Below are positions 63,001 to 64,000 of a DNA stretch of 64,000 nt, in pieces. The DNA is from Trogon surrucura. Taxonomy: Eukaryota; Chordata; Aves; Trogoniformes; Trogonidae. Every line of letters starts with the position of its first letter. Within the stretch, counting starts at the first letter, position 1. The position numbers and the translations under genes are program-made. The stretch spans positions 49,138,264 through 49,202,263 of the forward strand of contig CM036621.1 in NCBI GenBank assembly GCA_020746105.1, read 5' to 3'. A model generated the notes under the pieces. The model ran no database searches. It was given only the letters and a program-made list of their open reading frames with translations, and was not told the DNA's origin.

Positions 63001-63994
63001 GATGTGTGCTTCATCTCGGCTTATTATCAATTCATCTCATAGCCTGTTTGCAAAGTGTAGGCAAAGGTGATATGCAGAAAAGTATAATAGCTTCTTGAAA
63101 CCTAGTGCAGACTTCAAATTCTGTGTAAGGTCACAGGTTACTTCTTTCCTTTTTAATGATGATTAAAAGTCCCAGGAGAAGGGGAAACTCTGAAAGGGTG
63201 AAGGGTGGTCTGGCATACATCTTCTGCCTTTAGTCCCTGCAGGACAGCACCAAAAGTGACCTATATGTATTGTGAAGTAGTTATTCTGAGCAGAGAGTGT
63301 TTGACTCAGATGTGATGGGTATTGCTAGGTCAGTAATTATTTGCTTGAGCCAGATGAAAGTGCTGCCCACTGTGAGGTGCCTCATCTGGAAGTCCTCTCC
63401 CATTTCTTGTTAATAACAGCAGAGAAGTCAGGTTTCCGTGCTCTGATGTGGTTAGTAAGACAGAGATGTGGTTTTCAACCTCTGTTGTGGTTAGCAATAT
63501 GAAACTGTCTGGATGCTCCAGACAAACCTCAAAAAATGTAGAGTAACTGCATTATATGAATTCCCAGTGATTGAATTGAAAGTCAAGGGTATTCATGAGT
63601 ATTGATGCGTGGGATATGCAATGGGTCTGATGTATGGGGTTTGACTTAGGGGGAGAAGGGCTGAAGCAGGTAAAAGAACATGTGAAAAGTAGCCAGAGTT
63701 CAGTGTGTGAGCTTGGTATTTGCTCTCACGTTCCCACAGAAGGGTACAAGGATGTGCTTTGATGCTAACTGGGCACTGCTCTGCCGAAGCACAGCCAGAC
63801 AGCAGAAGGAGCAATGGTCAGTGATCTCTGGCTGGAAGAAGTGTGACGGCCATGTATGGAAACTTTGAAAGTGATGATAGATACAGGATCATGTGAAAAA
63901 AATTACCTATGGCTTTCTCCTTTTTCTAACTTGTCTTCTTATTAATTGTTCCCTTCCAGATCTATTTTGACTGGGTTGTTCCCTACGTCATCAG
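8991..63994 (+). CDS. ABCA12: ABCA12, ABC lipid transporter subfamily A member 12 (5' two-thirds; 30 exons, runs off the window)
   Basis: This span covers the whole gene model; its exons are listed separately. In mammals ABCA12 is a full ABC transporter of keratinocyte lamellar granules that moves glucosylceramide-type lipids for the skin barrier, and its loss causes harlequin ichthyosis. Joining the 30 exons gives about 2,779 residues in one open frame: N-terminus, TM1 (about residues 24-44), a large extracellular domain (about 55-2439), the TM2-TM6/7 block (2440-2657), then the start of NBD1 with Walker A GHNGAGKT (lysine about 2764). The N-terminus ([13 protein letters not shown]), the block after TM1 ([18 protein letters not shown]), the EYMKMMGVN coupling region and [12 protein letters not shown] match ABCA12 as I recall it far better than ABCA13. 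All introns begin GT and end AG and phases agree throughout. Mammalian ABCA12 reaches the same point at roughly residue 1,390; the difference is almost exactly exon 10. The 3' half lies outside the window. Confidence 0.95.
9060..13069 (+). other. Intron 1
   Basis: This 4.0-kb intron runs from a GTGAGT donor to a TTTTATAG acceptor. No exon, RNA gene or mobile element was recognised. It contains a T-rich/poly-T stretch near 10283-10306. Confidence 0.8.
13070..13163 (+). CDS. ABCA12: ABCA12 exon 2, residues 24-55, first transmembrane segment
   Basis: It encodes TM1, a hydrophobic helix with [12 protein letters not shown], followed by the KFPPEPQPN linker that enters the lumenal domain. Human ABCA12 has the equivalent helix and a KFPP motif at the same place. 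The exon begins in phase 0 after TTTTATAG and ends in phase 1 before GTAAGT. The split cysteine codon is completed by exon 3. Confidence 0.95.
13441..13480. repeat. AT-rich low-complexity patch
   Basis: TATA/AATA alternation over about 40 bp within intron 2, close to exon 2; simple low-complexity DNA. Confidence 0.6.
17158..17187. repeat. CATCAC hexanucleotide microsatellite
   Basis: Roughly five tandem CATCAC-type units in intron 2. It translates in one frame as alternating His and Ile/Thr, but lies in no supported exon. Confidence 0.85.
23985..24222 (-). mobile_element. CR1 LINE fragment, 5'-truncated
   Basis: Reading on the plus strand it starts with TCATAGAATCATTCAGGTTG and AAAAGACCC, the reverse complement of the CR1 3' tail. 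It continues through the typical block ending in CTACCCTGTTGCAGTTTA. CR1 is the dominant LINE in birds and other sauropsids. No reverse transcriptase reading frame is left, so it is a dead 3' fragment. Confidence 0.9.
27764..27911 (+). CDS. ABCA12: ABCA12 exon 3, residues 55-104
   Basis: It encodes the start of the lumenal domain, with (C)[21 protein letters not shown] and [11 protein letters not shown]. These match the segment directly after TM1 in human ABCA12 and separate this gene from ABCA13, whose equivalent differs clearly. Three cysteines in this segment are conserved. Acceptor TCCTCTAG; donor GTAAGG, phase 2. Confidence 0.95.
27912..30289 (+). other. Intron 3
   Basis: This 2.4-kb intron has a TG dinucleotide run at about 27969-27982 and ends in a long pyrimidine tract before CCCCCAG. 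No exon, RNA gene or mobile element was recognised. Confidence 0.75.
27969..27982. repeat. TG dinucleotide run
   Basis: Seven TG units just inside intron 3 after exon 3. Simple repeat. Confidence 0.8.
30290..30378 (+). CDS. ABCA12: ABCA12 exon 4, residues 104-134
   Basis: A short exon rich in Ser, Lys and Arg ([12 protein letters not shown] then [15 protein letters not shown]). It lies in a part of the lumenal domain that is poorly conserved between birds and mammals, where human ABCA12 is also Ser-rich. Support comes from a strong pyrimidine tract with CCCCCAG acceptor, a GTAGGT donor and matching phases (2 in, 1 out). Confidence 0.85.
30379..31773 (+). other. Intron 4
   Basis: A 1.4-kb intron; nothing recognised inside. 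Open frames of up to about 100 codons occur on both strands near 30875-31244 and have no recognisable content. Confidence 0.7.
31774..31883 (+). CDS. ABCA12: ABCA12 exon 5, residues 134-170
   Basis: It encodes [20 protein letters not shown] and then [13 protein letters not shown]. The C-terminal part corresponds to the human ABCA12 segment with NGSQVLARILGLEKLL. One N-glycosylation sequon (NIS) is present. Acceptor TGTTGCAG; donor GTAAGT, phase 0 out. Confidence 0.85.
31884..32680 (+). other. Intron 5
   Basis: A 0.8-kb intron containing a short CR1 tail (32235-32308). Nothing else recognised. Confidence 0.75.
32235..32308 (-). mobile_element. CR1 LINE 3' tail with three terminal 8-mers
   Basis: Plus-strand sequence shows ATCACAGA repeated in tandem, then GAGGTTGGAAGGGACC and CTAGTCCAACCCCCC, the reverse complement of a CR1 3' end. 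Only about 75 bp remain, in intron 5. Confidence 0.9.
32681..32866 (+). CDS. ABCA12: ABCA12 exon 6, residues 171-232
   Basis: Sixty-two codons, phase 0 on both sides. The [11 protein letters not shown] and [19 protein letters not shown] segments align with human ABCA12 (CDSYSGYIV and CLSNMTLLESSLQELNKQF). Both cysteines are conserved, suggesting a disulfide in the membrane-proximal lumenal domain. Acceptor CTTTTAG; donor GTAAGT. Confidence 0.92.
32867..33655 (+). other. Intron 6
   Basis: A 0.8-kb AT-rich intron; nothing recognised. Confidence 0.7.
33656..33834 (+). CDS. ABCA12: ABCA12 exon 7, residues 233-292
   Basis: It encodes [20 protein letters not shown] and then [20 protein letters not shown] and VFQG. 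The pattern [10 protein letters not shown]...WHLL...PDVFQ matches human ABCA12 (SFFSQVQ...WQLL...PNVFQ). The acceptor is TTTGTCAAG, somewhat weak but in phase; the donor GTAAAA is also weak. Phase 2 out. Confidence 0.9.
33835..36753 (+). other. Intron 7
   Basis: A 2.9-kb intron ending in a long T/C tract before CCTCTAG. No exon, RNA gene or mobile element was recognised. Confidence 0.7.
36754..36866 (+). CDS. ABCA12: ABCA12 exon 8, residues 292-330
   Basis: It begins (S)[16 protein letters not shown], which aligns with human ABCA12 SVLLVVQKVYPRFA. It then runs to SLNCLEQG, a less conserved stretch. A long pyrimidine tract precedes the acceptor, and the donor is GTAAAA. Phase 1 out. Confidence 0.88.
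36867..37863 (+). other. Intron 8, containing an unexplained open frame
   Basis: A 1.0-kb intron. A plus-strand open frame of about 100 codons (37341-37646; first ATG at 37344) reads through Trp-, Met- and Lys-rich sequence. I cannot assign it to a family, and good splice sites around it were not evident. Otherwise nothing recognised. Confidence 0.6.
37864..37960 (+). CDS. ABCA12: ABCA12 exon 9, residues 330-362
   Basis: It encodes [20 protein letters not shown] and then [12 protein letters not shown]. The W....W-T...LEEVL pattern resembles the Trp-Asn-x-Thr motif that recurs in giant exon 10, so the repeat domain may begin here. Acceptor TATCGTAG; donor GTAAGA. It ends in phase 2, only 129 bp before exon 10. 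Confidence 0.85.
38090..42220 (+). CDS. ABCA12: ABCA12 giant exon 10, residues 362-1739, expanded extracellular repeat domain
   Basis: A single exon of 4,131 nt, exactly 1,377 codons and phase 2 on both sides, with no stop. The acceptor follows a T/C tract ending CCCCTCCAG and the donor is GTAAGT. The last residues ([12 protein letters not shown]) match human ABCA12 GQTLSPSSLAAQ, and exon 11 continues collinearly, so it belongs to this gene. The product is helical-looking, rich in Leu, Asn and Ser, with about fifty Asn-x-Ser/Thr sequons and no membrane helix, as expected for a lumenal/extracellular glycosylated domain. It consists of a leading partial unit (38090-38450) and two full units of about 634 residues (from 38451 and 40362). 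Its only eight cysteines sit four per unit inside a nearly identical 467-bp tract. Mammalian ABCA12 lacks this expansion, as I recall it; the paralogue ABCA13 has comparable giant exons. The biochemical role of the extra domain is unknown. Confidence 0.93.
38451..40361 (+). repeat. Giant-exon tandem unit 1 (about 637 codons)
   Basis: It starts at [13 protein letters not shown], which pairs with [13 protein letters not shown] of unit 2. Paired landmarks follow in order: [86 protein letters not shown], the near-identical Cys module, then [26 protein letters not shown]. The offset is 1,911 nt at the start and 1,902 nt in the middle, multiples of three, so small in-frame indels separate the units. 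Confidence 0.9.
39321..39787 (+). repeat. Near-identical tract, copy 1 (467 bp)
   Basis: It is identical to 41223-41689 (offset 1,902) except at three bases: 39503 T vs C, 39536 C vs T and 39780 A vs G. The first two are synonymous and the third gives Met vs Val. Sequence immediately outside is clearly diverged. The tract encodes the four-cysteine module, from [13 protein letters not shown] to AVQDMDG. Confidence 0.95.
40362..42210 (+). repeat. Giant-exon tandem unit 2 (about 616 codons)
   Basis: The second copy of the unit described for 38451-40361. Outside the near-identical tract the two copies are strongly diverged in protein sequence but collinear. The unit runs to about the segment that aligns with mammalian ABCA12 (TLSPTSL). 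Confidence 0.88.
41223..41689 (+). repeat. Near-identical tract, copy 2 (467 bp)
   Basis: Partner of 39321-39787, with the same frame and orientation. The following sequence lacks the short [10 protein letters not shown] insertion found in copy 1 and continues directly with GFIPFMLND. Confidence 0.95.
42221..42846 (+). other. Intron 10
   Basis: A 0.6-kb intron after the giant exon; nothing recognised. Confidence 0.7.
42847..42962 (+). CDS. ABCA12: ABCA12 exon 11, residues 1739-1778
   Basis: It encodes [20 protein letters not shown] and then [15 protein letters not shown]. It aligns with human ABCA12 LLILENFEDALLNISANSPY and PYLACVRNVTD, including the PYL-x-C and N-x-T positions. This collinearity right after the giant exon shows the expansion sits inside an otherwise normal ABCA12. 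Acceptor TTTTTCAG; donor GTAATC; phase 2 in, phase 1 out. Confidence 0.92.
42963..43662 (+). other. Intron 11
   Basis: A 0.7-kb intron ending in TTCTTTCACAG; nothing recognised. Confidence 0.7.
43663..43769 (+). CDS. ABCA12: ABCA12 exon 12, residues 1778-1813
   Basis: It encodes [20 protein letters not shown] and then SIPELLKLK. It aligns with human ABCA12 (RFKKSFLRNGS then PPVPEVLKSK). Pyrimidine-rich acceptor; donor GTGAGT, phase 0 out. Confidence 0.9.
43770..45245 (+). other. Intron 12
   Basis: A 1.5-kb intron; nothing recognised on either strand beyond short chance frames. Confidence 0.7.
45246..45499 (+). CDS. ABCA12: ABCA12 exon 13, residues 1814-1898
   Basis: It encodes [34 protein letters not shown] and [16 protein letters not shown]. 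These align with human ABCA12 (LSQLRNLTELLCESETFSLI, CQLSDMSFGSLCEE, VRDLLTGDPSKINLNM). Three cysteines are conserved and probably form lumenal disulfides. Acceptor TTTGAAG is weak in pyrimidines nearby but in phase; donor GTGAGG, phase 2 out. Confidence 0.95.
45619..45731 (+). CDS. ABCA12: ABCA12 exon 14, residues 1898-1936
   Basis: It encodes (W)[18 protein letters not shown] and then [13 protein letters not shown]. It aligns with the human ABCA12 segment between QFLEQALQM and NNSADASEKPGQ. The preceding intron is only 119 bp with a strong T-tract; donor GTAGTT. Two sequons are present (NVT, NLT). Confidence 0.88.
45732..46169 (+). other. Intron 14
   Basis: A 0.4-kb intron with a T-run near 46051-46065; nothing else recognised. 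Confidence 0.7.
46170..46294 (+). CDS. ABCA12: ABCA12 exon 15, residues 1936-1977
   Basis: It encodes [20 protein letters not shown] and then [19 protein letters not shown]. It aligns with human ABCA12 LLEMFKNVEELKEDLRRTTG and MSNRTIDKLLAIPIPDN. Acceptor TTCTTTACAG; donor GTAAGT, phase 0 out. Confidence 0.93.
46295..47101 (+). other. Intron 15
   Basis: A 0.8-kb intron; nothing recognised. Confidence 0.7.
47102..47275 (+). CDS. ABCA12: ABCA12 exon 16, residues 1978-2035
   Basis: It encodes [31 protein letters not shown] and [14 protein letters not shown]. It aligns with human ABCA12 (IISQVFWLHSC, KEFCNLSLSERSRQSYLIGL, TLLHYLNIYNFTYK). Phase 0 on both sides; donor GTTAGT. Confidence 0.95.
47276..48186 (+). 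other. Intron 16
   Basis: A 0.9-kb intron; nothing recognised. Confidence 0.7.
48187..48351 (+). CDS. ABCA12: ABCA12 exon 17, residues 2036-2090
   Basis: Fifty-five codons, the same length as recalled for human. It encodes [20 protein letters not shown] and then [16 protein letters not shown] and RNVPLSQ, matching FFPRKDQKPVEKMMELF, ASGTHPLL and RSVPLTQ. Acceptor TCTTGTAG; donor GTATGT; phase 0 on both sides. Confidence 0.95.
48352..49129 (+). other. Intron 17
   Basis: A 0.8-kb intron ending TTTTCTGCAG; nothing recognised. Confidence 0.7.
49130..49331 (+). CDS. ABCA12: ABCA12 exon 18, residues 2091-2158
   Basis: It encodes [28 protein letters not shown], and [14 protein letters not shown]. 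It aligns with human ABCA12 (GSFSTISQALCSQGITTEY and IASKYGIPINT). Donor GTAAGT, phase 1 out. Confidence 0.93.
49332..49915 (+). other. Intron 18
   Basis: A 0.6-kb intron; nothing recognised. Confidence 0.7.
49916..50055 (+). CDS. ABCA12: ABCA12 exon 19, residues 2158-2204
   Basis: It encodes (T)[37 protein letters not shown] and RAIMRR. It matches human ABCA12 TPFCFSLYKDIINMPAGPVI and WAFLKPMLLGRILYAP, one of the most conserved parts of the lumenal domain in the ABCA12/13 pair. Donor GTACGT, phase 0 out. Confidence 0.95.
50056..50618 (+). other. Intron 19
   Basis: A 0.6-kb AT-rich intron; nothing recognised. Confidence 0.7.
50619..50738 (+). CDS. ABCA12: ABCA12 exon 20, residues 2205-2244
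   Basis: Forty codons, phase 0 on both sides. It encodes [20 protein letters not shown] and then [20 protein letters not shown], matching human SNVTLRQLAEL, KSQEWMDKSPLFMNS and LNQAIPML. Acceptor TTTTATAG; donor GTATGA. Confidence 0.95.
50739..51890 (+). other. Intron 20
   Basis: A 1.2-kb intron; nothing recognised. Confidence 0.7.
51891..51981 (+). CDS. ABCA12: ABCA12 exon 21, residues 2245-2275
   Basis: It encodes [20 protein letters not shown] and [10 protein letters not shown]. It matches human NTLRNPFVQVFVKFSVGLDA and VELLKQIDEL almost residue for residue. Acceptor TTGATAG; donor GTAAGT, phase 1 out. Confidence 0.95.
51982..53347 (+). other. Intron 21
   Basis: A 1.4-kb intron ending in a long T-rich tract; nothing recognised. 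Confidence 0.7.
53348..53527 (+). CDS. ABCA12: ABCA12 exon 22, residues 2275-2335
   Basis: It encodes [34 protein letters not shown] and [10 protein letters not shown]. It matches human ILRLKLENNIDIIDQLNTLS, VNISSCVLYDRIQA and RLYKSNELFG. Donor GTATGT, phase 1 out. Confidence 0.95.
53528..54994 (+). other. Intron 22
   Basis: A 1.5-kb intron containing a CR1 tail (53898-53951). Nothing else recognised. Confidence 0.7.
53898..53951 (-). mobile_element. CR1 LINE 3' tail, about 55 bp
   Basis: Plus-strand CAGAATCATAGAATCATT, then TTGGGAAAGACCTTTAAG and ATCACCGAGTCCA, is the reverse complement of a CR1 3' end. Heavily truncated and inactive. Confidence 0.88.
54995..55310 (+). CDS. ABCA12: ABCA12 exon 23, residues 2335-2440
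   Basis: The end of the lumenal domain before TM2. It encodes [46 protein letters not shown] and [18 protein letters not shown], then [14 protein letters not shown]. It matches human ABCA12 throughout. [13 protein letters not shown] and the PYPC motif are ABCA-family hallmarks. Acceptor TTCCAAG; donor GTAAGT, phase 2 out. Confidence 0.96.
55311..57782 (+). other. Intron 23
   Basis: A 2.5-kb intron with an A-run near 55738-55750 and T-runs near 57550-57560 and 57630-57640. An open frame at 56737-57054 (105 codons) has no recognisable content. No exon, RNA gene or mobile element was recognised. Confidence 0.7.
57783..57897 (+). CDS. ABCA12: ABCA12 exon 24, residues 2440-2478, TM2
   Basis: It encodes the second membrane helix, [20 protein letters not shown] and IADFVKTLV, then the cytosolic QEKDLRLYE. 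The latter leads into the EYMKMMG coupling helix of exon 25. It matches human FLTSVSYSLPIVLMVAWVVF and YEKDLRLHE. Acceptor TTTTACAG; donor GTACGG, phase 0 out. Confidence 0.95.
57898..59354 (+). other. Intron 24
   Basis: A 1.5-kb intron ending in a T/C tract and TCTGTAG; nothing recognised. Confidence 0.7.
59355..59684 (+). CDS. ABCA12: ABCA12 exon 25, residues 2479-2588, TM3-TM5
   Basis: It encodes [10 protein letters not shown], the cytosolic coupling segment typical of ABCA proteins. Three membrane helices follow: around [39 protein letters not shown], and [20 protein letters not shown]. The [11 protein letters not shown] link between the last two is identical to human ABCA12. 110 codons, phase 0 on both sides; donor GTAAGT. 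Confidence 0.96.
59685..60275 (+). other. Intron 25
   Basis: A 0.6-kb intron; nothing recognised. Confidence 0.7.
60276..60345 (+). CDS. ABCA12: ABCA12 exon 26, residues 2589-2612
   Basis: It encodes [20 protein letters not shown] and QGI, almost identical to human ABCA12, in the re-entrant region before the last helix of the first membrane domain. Acceptor TTCCACAG; donor GTATGT, phase 1 out. The following intron is only 101 bp. Confidence 0.95.
60447..60581 (+). CDS. ABCA12: ABCA12 exon 27, residues 2612-2657, TM6/7
   Basis: It encodes [20 protein letters not shown] and then the membrane helix [20 protein letters not shown], ending RNVFPG. It matches human GLQWENMYTSP, TSFGWLCCLILADSFIYFL and VRNVFPG. 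Acceptor TTTCTGCAG; donor GTAAGG, phase 1 out. Confidence 0.96.
60582..61278 (+). other. Intron 27
   Basis: A 0.7-kb intron ending TCTCCTTGCAG; nothing recognised. Confidence 0.7.
61279..61434 (+). CDS. ABCA12: ABCA12 exon 28, residues 2657-2709
   Basis: It encodes [18 protein letters not shown], the conserved ABCA segment linking the membrane domain to NBD1 (human [18 protein letters not shown]). A variable cytosolic linker follows, ending TLNNKI. Donor GTATGT, phase 1 out. Confidence 0.95.
61435..62218 (+). other. Intron 28
   Basis: A 0.8-kb intron; nothing recognised. Of the candidate acceptors just upstream of exon 29, only the AAAG at 62215-62218 keeps the reading frame. Confidence 0.7.
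62219..62396 (+). CDS. ABCA12: ABCA12 exon 29, residues 2709-2768, start of NBD1 with Walker A
   Basis: It encodes [13 protein letters not shown], then [20 protein letters not shown] with the A-loop tyrosine in KVYGSK. Walker A follows: [10 protein letters not shown], lysine about residue 2764. Human ABCA12 reads EPEPKDLTVGVAL and [10 protein letters not shown], so the second Walker A position is His instead of Pro; the consensus GxxGxGK(S/T) is intact. Donor GTGCGT, phase 2 out. Confidence 0.96.
62397..63959 (+). other. Intron 29
   Basis: A 1.6-kb intron ending in a C/T tract, CCCTTCCAG; nothing recognised. Confidence 0.7.
63960..63994 (+). CDS. ABCA12: ABCA12 exon 30, residues 2768-2780, continues NBD1
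   Basis: A 35-nt exon that completes the Ile after the Walker A threonines and encodes [11 protein letters not shown]. Human ABCA12 has SMLTGLFGASAG. The exon ends in phase 1 before GTACTA, after which the window stops; the Q-loop, signature and Walker B are not present here. Confidence 0.88.
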
Positions 63995-64000
63995 GTACTA

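Noticed and set aside
8991..63994. The gene might be ABCA13, because of the giant exon.
   Set aside because: The N-terminus, the [10 protein letters not shown] segment, exons 13-23 and the NBD1 start all match ABCA12 as recalled and differ from ABCA13 at the same places.

Overview
The window is vertebrate genomic DNA, most probably from a bird. Introns are short for a gene this size, interspersed repeats are sparse, and the few I recognise are 5'-truncated CR1 LINE tails with the typical CACAGAATCATAGAAT-like end. No prokaryotic features are present. Comparisons with human ABCA12 below rest on recalled family sequence, not on a database search.

Essentially everything that can be called is one plus-strand gene, the ABC lipid transporter ABCA12. 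The window holds about 9 kb of upstream DNA (1-8990), the start codon (8991), 30 coding exons with GT-AG borders and continuous phase, and the introns between them. It ends just after the Walker A exon of the first nucleotide-binding domain (exon 30, 63960-63994). The model reads about 2,779 residues without a break: a short cytosolic N-terminus, TM1 (exon 2), a very large lumenal/extracellular domain (exons 3-23), TM2 to TM6/7 (exons 24-28), and the start of NBD1 (exons 29-30). The rest of NBD1, the second membrane half and NBD2 lie beyond the window.

The most unusual feature is exon 10 (38090-42220): 4,131 nt, 1,377 codons, open throughout and flanked by phase-2 introns on both sides. Mammalian ABCA12 has about 2,595 residues in total and, as I recall it, only a short segment here. 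This gene therefore carries roughly 1,350 extra residues of glycosylated extracellular domain, reminiscent of the giant exons of the paralogue ABCA13. The exon is built from two tandem units of about 634 residues plus a partial leading unit. Inside the two diverged units lies a 467-bp tract (39321-39787 and 41223-41689) that is identical except for 3 bases, while flanking sequence is strongly diverged. This suggests very recent gene conversion, or an assembly collapse/copy artefact. All eight cysteines of the giant exon fall inside these two tracts, four in each.

Layout: 1-8300 intergenic with nothing recognised; about 8300-8990 probable promoter/5' UTR; 8991-13163 exons 1-2; 13164-27763 a 14.6-kb intron with a CR1 fragment; 27764-37960 exons 3-9; 38090-42220 giant exon 10; 42847-55310 exons 11-23; 57783-61434 exons 24-28 (membrane domain); 62219-63994 exons 29-30 (NBD1 start).
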